NCBI GenBank assembly: GCA_902506565.1
Contig: LR732703.1
Coordinates: 186,689 to 250,688 of the forward strand
Direction of reading: 5' to 3'
Origin: Burkholderiales bacterium 8X
GTDB taxonomy: Bacteria; Pseudomonadota; Gammaproteobacteria; Burkholderiales; Burkholderiaceae_C
Length of the DNA: 64,000 nucleotides
The first letter of the stretch is position 1, and each line of letters opens with the position of its first letter. Both the position numbers and the translations under genes were made by a program. Positions 28,611 to 37,529 of the stretch are shown piece by piece. Under the pieces are notes generated by a model. The model saw only the letters and a program-made list of their open reading frames with translations. It was not told where the DNA came from and ran no database searches.

Positions 28611-29129
28611 ATGGCAAAGATTCAGGCAAGAACGCAGAGCGAAGGACCCGAGGACGGCCTGCGCGAGAAGATGATCGCGATCAATCGCGTCACCAAGGTC
28701 GTGAAGGGCGGGCGAATCCTCGGTTTCGCGGCGCTCACGGTGGTGGGTGATGGCGATGGTCGCGTCGGAATGGGCAAGGGCAAGTCCAAGGAAGTGCCAC
28801 TGGCCGTCCAGAAGGCGATGGAAGAAGCCCGTCGCAACCTGGTCAAGATCTCGATCAAGAACGGCACGCTGCATCACCGGGTGACCGGTCATCACGGCGC
28901 TGCCTCGGTGGTCATGATTCCTGCGCCCAAGGGAACCGGCATCATCGCCGGCGGCCCGATGCGCGCGGTGTTCGAAGTCATGGGCATCACCGATATCGTG
29001 GCCAAGAGCCACGGTTCCTCGAATCCCTACAACATGGTTCGGGCGACGCTCGACGGTCTCAAGAACTCGACCACGGCTTCCGAAGTCGCGGCCAAGCGCG
29101 GACTGACCGTCGAAGAGATCTTCGCCTAA
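28611..29129 (+). CDS. rpsE: 30S ribosomal protein S5
   Basis: A 172-residue S5, involved in decoding accuracy at the 30S shoulder. [20 protein letters not shown] and [18 protein letters not shown] are canonical. It follows rplR by 18 bp with a GAGAAA ribosome site. Confidence 0.98.
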   Translation: MAKIQARTQSEGPEDGLREKMIAINRVTKVVKGGRILGFAALTVVGDGDGRVGMGKGKSKEVPLAVQKAMEEARRNLVKISIKNGTLHHRVTGHHGAASVVMIPAPKGTGIIAGGPMRAVFEVMGITDIVAKSHGSSNPYNMVRATLDGLKNSTTASEVAAKRGLTVEEIFA

Positions 29130-29144
29130 CCCGGAAGCATCGAC

Positions 29145-29330
29145 ATGACGACGCAACAACAGACGCTCAAGGTTCAATTGGTGAAGAGCCCCATCGGCAC
29201 CAAGGAATCGCATCGCGCCACCGTTCGTGGCCTGGGCCTGCGCAAGCTCAACAGCGTGAGCGAATTGCAGGACACGCCCGCCGTGCGCGGCATGATCAAC
29301 AAGATCAGTTATCTGGTCAAAGTGCTCTAA
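29145..29330 (+). CDS. rpmD: 50S ribosomal protein L30
   Basis: A 61-residue L30. [20 protein letters not shown] and [13 protein letters not shown] are diagnostic, and the length is normal for the short bacterial form. It sits between rpsE and rplO as usual. Confidence 0.97.
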   Translation: MTTQQQTLKVQLVKSPIGTKESHRATVRGLGLRKLNSVSELQDTPAVRGMINKISYLVKVL

Positions 29331-29354
29331 GCAGAGCACGCGAGAGAGATACAT

Positions 29355-29786
29355 ATGGAACTCAATGGCATCAAGCCGGCGGATGGCGCCAAGCACGCCA
29401 AGCGTCGCGTGGGTCGTGGCATCGGCTCCGGCCTCGGCAAGACCTCGGGTCGTGGCCACAAGGGCCAGAAGTCGCGTGCGGGCGGATTCCACAAGGTCGG
29501 TTTCGAAGGCGGCCAGATGCCGCTGCAGCGTCGCCTGCCCAAGCGTGGTTTCAAGTCGCAGACGCTCAAGTACAACGCCGAAGTCACGCTCGCATCCCTC
29601 GCGCAACTCGGCCTTGCCGAAGTCGACATGCTGGCCCTGAAGCAGGCCGGCCTGGTGAGCCAGAACGCGAAGGTCGTCAAGATCATCAAGACCGGCGAAC
29701 TCACCACGGCGATCAAGTTGACCGGCATCGGTGCGACCGCCGGCGCCAAGGCTGCCATCGAGGCAGCCGGCGGCAGCGTGGCCTGA
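29355..29786 (+). CDS. rplO: 50S ribosomal protein L15
   Basis: A 143-residue L15, an assembly protein of the 50S subunit. The basic Gly-rich N-terminus [20 protein letters not shown] and [18 protein letters not shown] are canonical. GAGAGA lies upstream of ATG 29355. It is followed 22 bp later by secY. Confidence 0.98.
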   Translation: MELNGIKPADGAKHAKRRVGRGIGSGLGKTSGRGHKGQKSRAGGFHKVGFEGGQMPLQRRLPKRGFKSQTLKYNAEVTLASLAQLGLAEVDMLALKQAGLVSQNAKVVKIIKTGELTTAIKLTGIGATAGAKAAIEAAGGSVA

Positions 29787-29808
29787 GCGGGCACGGAAAG
29801 AATCCTTC

Positions 29809-31119
29809 GTGGCAACCAACGCAGCAACGCTCGCCAAGACCGGCAAGTTCGGTGACCTCCGTCGCCGGCTTGTCTTCTTGCTGCTGGCGCTCGTGGTCTA
29901 TCGGATCGGCGCGCACATCCCGGTGCCGGGTATCAACCCGGACCAGCTGGCGCAGTTGTTCCAGGGCCAGCAGGGCGGCATCCTGAGCTTGTTCAACATG
30001 TTCTCGGGCGGTGCGCTCTCGCGCTTCACCGTGTTCGCGCTGGGCATCATGCCGTACATCTCCGCGTCGATCATCATGCAGTTGATGACCTACGTGGTCC
30101 CGACCTTCGAGCAGCTCAAGAAGGAAGGCGAGGCGGGCCGTCGCAAGATCACGCAGTACACGCGCTACGGCACCCTCGCCCTCGCGCTGTTCCAATCGTT
30201 CAGCATTGCGGTCGCTCTCGAATCGTCGGCTGGCCTCGTCATCGCTCCGGGCTTCGGCTTCCGCCTCACGGCCATGATCAGCCTGACCGCTGGCTCGATG
30301 TTCCTGATGTGGCTCGGCGAGCAGATCACCGAACGGGGTCTCGGCAACGGGATCTCGATCCTGATCTTTGCTGGGATCGCGGCCGGACTGCCGAGCGCGA
30401 TCGGCGGTTTGCTCGAACTGGTACGAACCGGCGCAATGAACGTGCTGGTGGCGCTCTTCATCGTCGCAGTCGTGGTGCTGGTGACCTACTTCGTCGTCTT
30501 CGTCGAGCGCGGACAGCGGAAGATCCTGGTCAACTATGCCCGGCGCCAGGTCGGCAACAAGGTCTATGGCGGGCAGTCTTCCCACTTGCCTTTGAAGTTG
30601 AACATGGCCGGTGTGATTCCGCCGATCTTCGCTTCGTCGATCATCCTGCTGCCGACCACGGTGGTGGGTTGGTTCAGCACCGGCGAAAGCATGAGCTGGA
30701 TCAGGGACATCGCCGGGGCGCTGCGACCCGGTCAGCCGATTTATGTTCTGCTCTATGCCACCGCGATTGTGTTCTTCTGCTTCTTCTATACCGCGCTGGT
30801 ATTCAACAGCAGGGAGACGGCGGACAACCTGAAGAAGAGCGGAGCCTTCATTCCCGGGATTCGCCCCGGTGACCAGACCGCTCGCTACATCGACAAGATC
30901 CTGGTTCGGCTGACGCTGGCGGGTGCGGTGTACATCACCTTCGTTTGCCTGCTGCCCGAGTTCCTGATCCTCAAGTACAACGTCCCGTTCTACTTCGGCG
31001 GGACTTCCCTGTTGATCATCGTGGTGGTCACGATGGACTTCATGGCCCAGGTGCAGAACTACATGATGTCGCAACAGTATGAATCGCTGCTCAAGAAGGC
31101 CAGTTTCAAGCCGTCTTGA
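29809..31119 (+). CDS. secY: Preprotein translocase subunit SecY
   Basis: A 436-residue, ten-helix channel subunit of the Sec translocon. [35 protein letters not shown] and [20 protein letters not shown] are SecY signatures. The GTG start at 29809 is preceded by GGAAAG at 29795-29800; earlier in-frame codons overlap rplO. The usual downstream infA is missing here: only 87 bp separate secY from rpmJ. Confidence 0.97.
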   Translation: MATNAATLAKTGKFGDLRRRLVFLLLALVVYRIGAHIPVPGINPDQLAQLFQGQQGGILSLFNMFSGGALSRFTVFALGIMPYISASIIMQLMTYVVPTFEQLKKEGEAGRRKITQYTRYGTLALALFQSFSIAVALESSAGLVIAPGFGFRLTAMISLTAGSMFLMWLGEQITERGLGNGISILIFAGIAAGLPSAIGGLLELVRTGAMNVLVALFIVAVVVLVTYFVVFVERGQRKILVNYARRQVGNKVYGGQSSHLPLKLNMAGVIPPIFASSIILLPTTVVGWFSTGESMSWIRDIAGALRPGQPIYVLLYATAIVFFCFFYTALVFNSRETADNLKKSGAFIPGIRPGDQTARYIDKILVRLTLAGAVYITFVCLLPEFLILKYNVPFYFGGTSLLIIVVVTMDFMAQVQNYMMSQQYESLLKKASFKPS

Positions 31120-31206
31120 TGCACAGAGAGTTGAACGCCACGACTTCGGCCGGGCGCCCATTGTTCAAGGCGAACCGTCGCCGGATGAGAGTTTTAGGAG
31201 AATGAA

Positions 31207-31320
31207 ATGAGAGTTTCGGCTTCGGTCAAAACCATTTGCCGCAATTGCAAGGTCATCCGCCGCAAGGGTGTGGTGCGCGTGATCTGCACCGACCCGCGCC
31301 ACAAGCAGCGCCAGGGTTGA
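31207..31320 (+). CDS. rpmJ: 50S ribosomal protein L36
   Basis: A 37-residue L36, found by reading the gap between secY and rpsM. It runs from [19 protein letters not shown] to RHKQRQG. The zinc ribbon ligands C11, C14, C27 and H32 are all present, so this is the zinc-binding form. AGGAG at 31196-31200 lies 6 nt before ATG 31207. It precedes rpsM by 23 bp. Confidence 0.96.
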   Translation: MRVSASVKTICRNCKVIRRKGVVRVICTDPRHKQRQG

Positions 31321-31343
31321 TCGAGAGAAATTAGAGGACGCAC

Positions 31344-31709
31344 ATGGCACGTATTGCTGGTATCAACATTCCGCCGCACAAGCACGCCGAGATTGGCCTG
31401 ACGGCCATCTTCGGCATCGGTCGCACGCGCGCCCGTCAGATCTGCGAGGCGAGCGGCATCGAGTATTCGAAGAAGATCAAGGATCTGACCGACGCAGATC
31501 TCGAGAAGATCCGCGACCAGATCGCGCTCTTCACCATCGAAGGCGACCTGCGGCGCGAAACCACGATGAACATCAAGCGATTGATGGACATCGGCTGCTA
31601 CCGCGGCTTCCGTCATCGCCGCGGCTTGCCGATGCGCGGCCAGCGTACGCGCACCAATGCCCGTACGCGCAAGGGCCCGCGCAAGGCTGCGCAGTCGCTG
31701 AAGAAATAA
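31344..31709 (+). CDS. rpsM: 30S ribosomal protein S13
   Basis: A 121-residue S13 at the top of the 30S head, contacting the P-site tRNA through its basic tail. [20 protein letters not shown] and [20 protein letters not shown] are canonical. It starts the alpha operon portion, with AGAGGAC upstream. Confidence 0.98.
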   Translation: MARIAGINIPPHKHAEIGLTAIFGIGRTRARQICEASGIEYSKKIKDLTDADLEKIRDQIALFTIEGDLRRETTMNIKRLMDIGCYRGFRHRRGLPMRGQRTRTNARTRKGPRKAAQSLKK

Positions 31710-31721
31710 GGATAGATCGAT

Positions 31722-32126
31722 ATGGCCAAAGCACCAGCCAACAACGCGGCACAGCGCGTACGCAAGAAGGTCCGCAAGAACGTTGCGGACGGCGTCGCGC
31801 ACGTCCACGCTTCGTTCAACAACACCATCATCACGATCACCGATCGCCAGGGCAATGCACTGTCGTGGGCGTCGTCGGGTGGCCAGGGCTTCAAGGGTTC
31901 GCGCAAGTCGACGCCCTTCGCAGCGCAGGTCGCTTCCGAAGTCGCCGGCCGTGCCGCCGTGGAACAAGGTATCAAGAACCTCGACGTCGAGATCAAGGGC
32001 CCCGGTCCTGGTCGCGAATCGTCGGTGCGCGCGCTGGCCGCGCTCGGCATCCGGATCAACTCGATCGCCGACGTGACCCCGGTGCCGCACAACGGCTGCC
32101 GTCCGCAGAAGCGTCGTCGCATCTGA
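31722..32126 (+). CDS. rpsK: 30S ribosomal protein S11
   Basis: A 134-residue S11 of the 30S platform. [20 protein letters not shown] and [17 protein letters not shown] are canonical. It follows rpsM by 12 bp with a TAAGGA ribosome site. A strong hairpin with a T-tract starts 15 bp after its stop. Confidence 0.98.
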   Translation: MAKAPANNAAQRVRKKVRKNVADGVAHVHASFNNTIITITDRQGNALSWASSGGQGFKGSRKSTPFAAQVASEVAGRAAVEQGIKNLDVEIKGPGPGRESSVRALAALGIRINSIADVTPVPHNGCRPQKRRRI

Positions 32127-32140
32127 GCGATCGGCGCACC

Positions 32141-32178
32141 GCGCAGTCTGCTTGCGAGCGGGCTGCGCATTTTGTTTT
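32141..32178 (+). terminator. Intrinsic terminator or attenuator between rpsK and rpsD
   Basis: A 12-bp stem (32141-32152 with 32157-32168, two G-T wobbles) around the loop TGCG is followed by ATTTTGTTTTT. This has full intrinsic-terminator geometry but lies inside the alpha operon, 88 bp before rpsD, so partial termination or regulation is likely. Confidence 0.7.
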
Positions 32179-32256
32179 TGAAGCCCACCGCCAAGGGCGC
32201 ACCGTCCTTGGCTCGCGCAGCACTCCACTGCGTCAGATGACATAAAGGAAGCTCTC

Positions 32257-32880
32257 GTGGCACGCTATCTCGGCCCCAAGGCCAAACTCTCCCGCCGTGA
32301 AGGCACCGACCTGTTCCTGAAGAGCGCCCGCCGCTCGATCCAGGACAAGGCGAAGTTCGATTCCAAGCCCGGCCAGCACGGCCGTACCTCGGGTCAGCGA
32401 ACCTCCGACTTCGGTCTGCAACTGCGTGAGAAGCAGAAGGTCAAGCGCATGTACGGCGTGCTCGAAAAGCAGTTCCGCCGCTACTTCGAAGAAGCCGATC
32501 GCCGCCGTGGCAACACGGGCGCCAACCTGCTGTTCATCCTCGAGTCGCGTCTCGACAACGTGGTTTACCGGATGGGGTTCGGCTCGACCCGCGCCGAAGC
32601 ACGCCAGTTGGTGTCGCACCGTGCGATCACGGTCAACGGCCAGTCCGTCAACATCCCCTCCTACCTCGTGAAGACGGGCGACGTGATCGCTGTTCGCGAC
32701 AAGTCGAAGAAGCAGATCCGGGTCGTCGAGGCCCTGCAACTCGCGCAGCAGGTCGGCATGCCGGCCTGGGTCGAGGTCAATGCCGACAAGGCCGAAGGCA
32801 CCTTCAAGAAGGTTCCGGACCGCGACGAGTTTGCTGCCGACGTCAACGAGTCGCTCATCGTCGAACTGTATTCGCGCTGA
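32257..32880 (+). CDS. rpsD: 30S ribosomal protein S4
   Basis: A 207-residue S4, a primary 16S rRNA binder and, in Escherichia coli, the translational repressor of the alpha operon. [40 protein letters not shown] and [20 protein letters not shown] are canonical. The start is GTG 32257 with AAAGGAAG upstream. A terminator-like hairpin precedes it, and a 154-bp gap with another stem (32960-32980) follows. Confidence 0.98.
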   Translation: MARYLGPKAKLSRREGTDLFLKSARRSIQDKAKFDSKPGQHGRTSGQRTSDFGLQLREKQKVKRMYGVLEKQFRRYFEEADRRRGNTGANLLFILESRLDNVVYRMGFGSTRAEARQLVSHRAITVNGQSVNIPSYLVKTGDVIAVRDKSKKQIRVVEALQLAQQVGMPAWVEVNADKAEGTFKKVPDRDEFAADVNESLIVELYSR

Positions 32881-32959
32881 TCGCCAAGGTATTCCGCGGC
32901 GTTCCGGCCGCGCCAGGCCGTCCGAAGGGCACGGCCCACACGTATTAGATGTTCACGTT

Positions 32960-32980
32960 CCTGCCCGCATTCCGGGCAGG
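32960..32980 (+). other. Hairpin in the rpsD-rpoA gap
   Basis: CCTGCCCG and CGGGCAGG arms (8 bp, 5-nt loop) lie in the 154-bp gap before rpoA. No T-tract follows, so it is more likely an mRNA structure than a terminator. Confidence 0.5.
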
Positions 32981-33034
32981 TGCTTCACCAGCCTTACCGG
33001 TGTAACGAGCCGGGGGTATTGAGAGGAAGTCTGC

Positions 33035-34024
33035 ATGATTCAAACCATTCTGAAACCCAAGACCATCCAGGTCGAGCAATTGGCCGCCAACAAGGCCAAG
33101 GTCACGCTCGAGCCTTTCGAGCGCGGCTACGGCCATACGCTCGGCAACGCGCTGCGTCGCGTGCTGCTGTCGTCGATGGTGGGTTATGCCCCGACCGAAA
33201 CGACGATCGCCGGCGTGCTGCACGAGTACTCGTCGATCGACGGCGTGCAGGAAGATGTCGTCAACATCCTCCTGAACCTCAAGGGCGTGGTCTTCAAGCT
33301 GCATAACCGCGACGAAGTCACCCTCAGCCTCCGCAAGGATGGCGAAGGCGCGGTCACGGCATCGGATATCCAGACGCCGCACGACGTCGAGATCATCAAC
33401 CCGGACCACGTGATCGCGCACCTGTCGCAAGGCGGCAAGCTCGACATGCAGATCAAGGTCGAGAAGGGCCGCGGCTATGTTCCCGGCACGATGCGTCGGC
33501 ATGCCGATGAGCAATCCAAGGTCATCGGTCGAATCATTCTCGATGCGTCGTATTCGCCGGTGACCCGCGTGAGCTACGAAGTCGAGAGCGCCCGCGTCGA
33601 GCAGCGCACCGACCTCGACAAGCTGGTGATCGTGATCGAAACCAACGGCGCCATCACTGCAGAAGACGCGGTCCGCGCATCGGCCAAGATCCTGGTCGAG
33701 CAGATGGCCGTGTTCGCGCAGCTTGAAGGCGGCGAGCTGGCTGCATTCGATGCGCCGGCACCGCGTAGCGCCCAGCAGTTCGACCCGATCCTGCTGCGCC
33801 CGGTGGACGAACTCGAACTCACGGTTCGCTCTGCGAACTGCTTGAAGGCCGAGAACATCTACTACATCGGCGACCTGATCCAGCGCACCGAGAACGAGTT
33901 GTTGAAGACGCCCAACCTGGGTCGCAAGTCGCTCAACGAGATCAAGGAAGTGCTGGCTTCGCGCGGCCTGACCCTCGGCATGAAGCTCGAGAGCTGGCCG
34001 CCGGCCGGACTCGACAAGCGTTGA
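33035..34024 (+). CDS. rpoA: DNA-directed RNA polymerase subunit alpha
   Basis: A 329-residue alpha subunit. The N-terminal assembly domain (residues 1-235) has [20 protein letters not shown] and [19 protein letters not shown]. The C-terminal domain, which binds UP elements and activators, has [20 protein letters not shown] and [29 protein letters not shown] precedes ATG 33035. It keeps its place between rpsD and rplQ. Confidence 0.98.
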   Translation: MIQTILKPKTIQVEQLAANKAKVTLEPFERGYGHTLGNALRRVLLSSMVGYAPTETTIAGVLHEYSSIDGVQEDVVNILLNLKGVVFKLHNRDEVTLSLRKDGEGAVTASDIQTPHDVEIINPDHVIAHLSQGGKLDMQIKVEKGRGYVPGTMRRHADEQSKVIGRIILDASYSPVTRVSYEVESARVEQRTDLDKLVIVIETNGAITAEDAVRASAKILVEQMAVFAQLEGGELAAFDAPAPRSAQQFDPILLRPVDELELTVRSANCLKAENIYYIGDLIQRTENELLKTPNLGRKSLNEIKEVLASRGLTLGMKLESWPPAGLDKR

Positions 34025-34030
34025 TTTTTT

Positions 34031-34086
34031 TGCGGTCATCGAGACCGCAGTGCAACGGCAGTACCTGATACGGCTGCCTGTTTTTA
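34031..34086 (+). other. Two small stem-loops and a T-tract between rpoA and rplQ
   Basis: TGCGGTC/GACCGCA (7 bp, 34031-34049) is followed by GGCAG/CTGCC (34057-34078) and then TGTTTTTA. The second stem is only 5 bp, so any termination is partial. TATAAA at 34085-34090 overlaps the end. Confidence 0.4.
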
Positions 34087-34105
34087 TAAAGTAAAGGAAA
34101 GCACC

Positions 34106-34507
34106 ATGCGTCACGGACACGGACTTCGCAAACTCAACCGCACCAGCTCGCACCGCCTTGCGATGCTGCAGAACATGATGAATTCGCTCATCGAGCATGA
34201 AGTCATCAAGACCACCGTCCCCAAGGCCAAGGAACTGCGCCGCGTCATCGAGCCGATGATCACGCTCGCCAAGAAGCCCACGGTTGCAAACAAGCGCCTC
34301 GCATTCGATCGCCTTCGCGACCGCGACAGCGTGGTCAAGCTCTTTGCCGAGCTGGGCCCGCGCTACCAGGCTCGTCCGGGCGGCTACACCCGCATCCTCA
34401 AGATGGGTTTCCGCGTCGGCGACAACGCGCCCATGGCATTGGTCGAGTTGGTCGATCGTCCGCAGGTCGAAGAGTCGACGGACGCCGAGCAAACCGCTGC
34501 CGAATAA
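34106..34507 (+). CDS. rplQ: 50S ribosomal protein L17
   Basis: A 133-residue L17. [20 protein letters not shown] and [20 protein letters not shown] are canonical. AAAGGAAAG precedes the ATG. The last residues are a short acidic tail ([11 protein letters not shown]). It is the last protein gene of the alpha operon; the initiator tRNA follows 18 bp later. Confidence 0.98.
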   Translation: MRHGHGLRKLNRTSSHRLAMLQNMMNSLIEHEVIKTTVPKAKELRRVIEPMITLAKKPTVANKRLAFDRLRDRDSVVKLFAELGPRYQARPGGYTRILKMGFRVGDNAPMALVELVDRPQVEESTDAEQTAAE

Positions 34508-34509
34508 GT

Positions 34510-34515
34510 TATAAT
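34510..34515 (+). promoter_or_regulatory. -10 box of the initiator tRNA
   Basis: A perfect TATAAT begins 2 bp after the rplQ stop and 16 bp before the tRNA. No good -35 was found at 17 bp, so the promoter may be of extended or activator-dependent type, or the tRNA may be read through from rplQ. Confidence 0.5.
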
Positions 34516-34525
34516 TTACTCTTGC

Positions 34526-34602
<77 letters not shown>

Positions 34603-34607
34603 AATTC

Positions 34608-34629
34608 TCAAAGACTCGACAGTCTTTGA
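34608..34629 (+). other. Perfect 9-bp hairpin downstream of the tRNA
   Basis: TCAAAGACT and AGTCTTTGA flank the tetraloop CGAC, 5 nt after the tRNA. It has no T-tract and may act in 3' processing or transcript stability. Confidence 0.6.
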
Positions 34630-34638
34630 TGCTTAGTC

Positions 34639-34666
34639 AAAACGCCCACTTTCGAGTGGGCGTTTT
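34639..34666. terminator. Strong bidirectional intrinsic terminator
   Basis: A perfect 12-bp stem (AAAACGCCCACT, loop TTCG, AGTGGGCGTTTT) gives T-runs on both strands. It ends the rplQ-tRNA transcript and may also stop minus-strand transcription from the HDOD gene. Confidence 0.9.
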
Positions 34667-34739
34667 GCTTTGTGCGTTGAGTGTCTGGCGCAGCGTGTCA
34701 CGGGTCGGTGTCGTTGTCCCAAGTGTCGGCAGTAACCGG

Positions 34740-34794
34740 CCGTTCACTTTCGTGTGAACGGTCACTCGGGACTGGTGACTGGTGACTGGTGACT
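34740..34794. repeat. Stem-loop and 7-bp direct repeats in the tRNA-HDOD gap
   Basis: CCGTTCAC/GTGAACGG (34740-34761, 6-nt loop) is followed by three tandem GACTGGT units (34770-34790) and a partial fourth. Otherwise I see nothing coding in the 296 bases from 34603 to 34898. Confidence 0.75.
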
Positions 34795-34898
34795 ATTGCT
34801 GTGTCCGCGGGACGCAAGAACAGGGGAAGTGGGAAGTCGAACTTGGACACTCGCCAGAAACGAGTCTTTCGTCAACGACTGGTGCCGGCTCGACCCGC

Positions 34899-36152
34899 TC
34901 ACTGATCCAGCTGATCCGCCCAGATCAACGCCTGCAGATGCGCCCAGTTCACCTGGTGGTTCGACAGATGCAGTTGCTCCGCTGCAATCCCGAACGACAC
35001 CTCATCACCGCTTTCGCAGGCCTTCGCCAGCGCCAGAAACGGTGCCAGCTGGCCCTCGTTGCGCAGCAATGCAGCCGACACCGACTCCGGCAAGCTGATC
35101 GCCTCCAATGCCTTGGTGAGCGGGATGCCGAGCAAGGTGTCCAGCAGCGAGAAGACGCCGGTCACGAAGGCGTTGTCGCATTCCTCCTTCGGCATCAACT
35201 CGGCGGCCAATAGTTCCATCAATCGTCCGCGCACCACGGCAGCGGTTCCTGCAGCAGGCGCGGCGCCACCGGGGCGCGAGGTCGTCATCAGGAGCGTCGC
35301 CCATCGGAACAGCTTGTTGAGGCCGAGGATCATGACGGCGTGGCGAAACGAGGTGATCTCGACGCTCAGACCGAAGCCGCAGGAATTGATGAAGCGCAAC
35401 AGCTTGAAGGACAGCATCGGGTCCTTCTTCAGCAAGTCCTCGATGTCCGCGACCTCGGCGTCGCGCCTCACCAGATTCAGGAGCTGGACGATGGTCGCTT
35501 GAGAGGTCTGGACGGTCTTGTCCTTGATCATCGCGGGCTGCGCGAACCAGTTGCCCTGGAACAGCTTGACCCCGAGACCCTTCATCTGTTCGAACTGCGC
35601 CGAGGTCTTCACCTGGTCGGCAACCACCTCGGCCTTGGACTGCGATCTGGCGCTCTTCACCAGCGCAGCCATGTCCTGCGCCGACATGAGTTCCATGTCC
35701 AGCTTGATGAACGAGGCCAGCGAAAGCCAGGGCGCATAGGCTTCCTGCAGGACCGACTGGTCGAAGGCGAGCCGGAAGCCGTCCGCATGCGCCCGCTCCA
35801 GCATCGAACGGCGAATCGCGATGCCTTCGGCCGAATGCGCGCTCAGGGTCGGGATCTCGAGCACCACCTTCTCGGGGTCGAGCAGCGCCAGGTGCCCGTC
35901 CGCCATGTTCTCGAAGGTGCACTGGATGAAGACCTGCTTGTTGCCGGCCAAGGTGTCGCTGCCGACATCCGACAGCGCGTCGAAGAGCACCGCGTCGTCG
36001 TTGGCCGCCGCCCGCGGCCGCTCGAAGAGCTCATAGCCGTAGACCGCTCGCCGCTCGTCCACGATGGCCTGGCGCGCGATGGCCGCGTTGGCCTGCGGCG
36101 AGCGCGGGGCCGGTGCGACAAGCTCGGGCGCGGCTTGCAGACTGCTTGGCAT
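34899..36152 (-). CDS. EAL-like/HDOD signalling protein (YuxH type)
   Basis: A 417-residue cytoplasmic protein. Residues 20-205 form an EAL-like domain with VYGYELFERP at its start. The catalytic EAL signature is degenerate (LEIPTLSA, FIKLDMELM), so it probably binds rather than cleaves cyclic di-GMP, or binds none. Residues 210-400 form an HDOD domain (LLKKDPMLSFKLLRFINS, then SFRHAVMILGLNKLFRWATL) without HD-GYP metal ligands. CAGGAG precedes ATG 36152. A sigma-28-like promoter lies about 45 bp upstream, so expression with late flagellar genes is likely. Confidence 0.88.
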   Translation of the reverse strand: MPSSLQAAPELVAPAPRSPQANAAIARQAIVDERRAVYGYELFERPRAAANDDAVLFDALSDVGSDTLAGNKQVFIQCTFENMADGHLALLDPEKVVLEIPTLSAHSAEGIAIRRSMLERAHADGFRLAFDQSVLQEAYAPWLSLASFIKLDMELMSAQDMAALVKSARSQSKAEVVADQVKTSAQFEQMKGLGVKLFQGNWFAQPAMIKDKTVQTSQATIVQLLNLVRRDAEVADIEDLLKKDPMLSFKLLRFINSCGFGLSVEITSFRHAVMILGLNKLFRWATLLMTTSRPGGAAPAAGTAAVVRGRLMELLAAELMPKEECDNAFVTGVFSLLDTLLGIPLTKALEAISLPESVSAALLRNEGQLAPFLALAKACESGDEVSFGIAAEQLHLSNHQVNWAHLQALIWADQLDQ

Positions 36153-36195
36153 GAATACTCCTGTGGACGATGGGCAGGCTAGGCGCCCACAATCA

Positions 36196-36223
36196 GTATC
36201 GGCCTGCGCTGTAACATTCTTTA
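36196..36223 (-). promoter_or_regulatory. Sigma-28 (FliA)-like promoter for the HDOD gene
   Basis: On the minus strand TAAA (36223-36220) is followed by 16 nt and GCCGATAC (36203-36196). The FliA consensus is TAAA-N15-GCCGATAA; spacing is one longer and one base differs. It sits 44 bp upstream of the ATG at 36152. Confidence 0.6.
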
Positions 36224-36280
36224 ACGCGCTCTCGGCGGCTCTGCGCAGAAATGCACAAAGCCTCGATCCGGCGTCGGAAC

Positions 36281-37510
36281 TCAGTCGCCGAGCGCTGCGA
36301 GGGTCTTGAGAAGAGCCCGATTTGCGTCTTCGGCCGTGGTCTCGGTCTCGATGCGAAGGGCGCGAAGCTGCGCCGGGTCGGCCGATTCGAGCGCCATCGC
36401 GAGCTGCAGCGCCGCCGCGTACGGGCCCGACTGGCTGATCGCCGCGGAAACAATTCTGTCGGCCAACGGAATCCGGTTGAAGCCGGCCCGCAGAGGCTCA
36501 TCCATGACCAGATCGAGCTGCGAGAAGAGTCCGCACAGGTACACCTCGCGGCGCAGATCGTCCTCGACGCCGGCATCCATCAGCTGGGCCATCAGGTGCC
36601 CGCGAATCACCATGGTCGCGTTGATCGGACGCAGGTTCGCGTCCTCGCTCGCGGTCGGCAGCTGCTCGGCGAGCCAGGCGTTGACCTTGCGGTAGCCCAG
36701 CATCATCAAGCCATGGCGGACGGTCGAGACGCCGCTCCGCAAGCCGAGGCCGGCAGAGTTGAGGTACAGCAGCATGCGATAGGTGAGCGTCGGCTCCTGG
36801 CCGAGCAGCTGGTCGATGCGTTCGAGCGAATCCTCGCGGTCGAGCGCGCTCATCACCTGCACGAGCGCGCGTCGGGAGACCGGCGCCGGCTGGCCGGCGT
36901 AGCGGTGCAGCACGTCTTCCATCGGCCAACCGCAGACCGCCCAGGCGCCTTGCTGGTCGAGTGCGTGCTCGGCCAAGGCCCGGCTGGCGACGCCGTCGAC
37001 CAGCGCATGGGTCTTGATCGGGCTGTTTTCCGAGCGTCCGCCGACCCGCCCGGCGGCCGCGGCCTGGCGAAGCTGAAGCGCCGCCTGCATGGCGGTGGCC
37101 GCATCGGTCGCGGCCAGCGCGAGCGAACGCCGGTCGAAGAGCCGCGCATGCTCCGGCCGCAGTTCGTCCTGCGGCGTTCCGGCTGCGATCAAATGCACGC
37201 CCCGTTGGCGCGCCTGCGAAAGCGTCGCGACCAAGCCGGCGTCGCCGAGCCACTTCACCGGCACCTCGATCTGCGGGCTGCTGGAATCGGCATTCGAGGC
37301 CAAGCCGAGCAGCAAGGCGCGCGAACGGACCGACAGCACCAGCGTGGGCGAATCCGCCGTCCAGAGTTCGCCCAGCGTGCGCAACAAGTGCGCGCCGTCC
37401 ACGCCCTGGTCGTCCTCGTGTACGTAGAGCCGCAGCCCCGCCAATCCGCGGGCTCGATTCCACAGCGGCCGAAAGCCGAGCGAGATGCTGCCGAGAACCG
37501 ATTGCGCCAT
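36281..37510 (-). CDS. HDOD-domain signalling protein with strongly degenerate EAL-like half
   Basis: A 409-residue relative of the adjacent EAL-like/HDOD protein. The N-terminal half (about 1-200) keeps the general layout, ending in LAEHALDQQGAWAVCGWP, but has no EAL catalytic motif. The C-terminal HDOD domain (about 205-400) has LLGQEPTLTYRMLLYLNSAG and STVRHGLMMLGYRKVNAWLA. It starts 19 bp after flgL, so it is probably the last gene of the flagellar operon transcript. The two HDOD genes may be an old duplication that has diverged widely. Confidence 0.85.
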   Translation of the reverse strand: MAQSVLGSISLGFRPLWNRARGLAGLRLYVHEDDQGVDGAHLLRTLGELWTADSPTLVLSVRSRALLLGLASNADSSSPQIEVPVKWLGDAGLVATLSQARQRGVHLIAAGTPQDELRPEHARLFDRRSLALAATDAATAMQAALQLRQAAAAGRVGGRSENSPIKTHALVDGVASRALAEHALDQQGAWAVCGWPMEDVLHRYAGQPAPVSRRALVQVMSALDREDSLERIDQLLGQEPTLTYRMLLYLNSAGLGLRSGVSTVRHGLMMLGYRKVNAWLAEQLPTASEDANLRPINATMVIRGHLMAQLMDAGVEDDLRREVYLCGLFSQLDLVMDEPLRAGFNRIPLADRIVSAAISQSGPYAAALQLAMALESADPAQLRALRIETETTAEDANRALLKTLAALGD

Positions 37511-37529
37511 GACGTCGCCGCTCGCCGGG

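Noticed and set aside
31120..31206. Search for infA between secY and rpmJ
   Set aside because: The 87-bp gap is too short for the 72-residue protein and no fragment was found, so the gene is absent here rather than missed.
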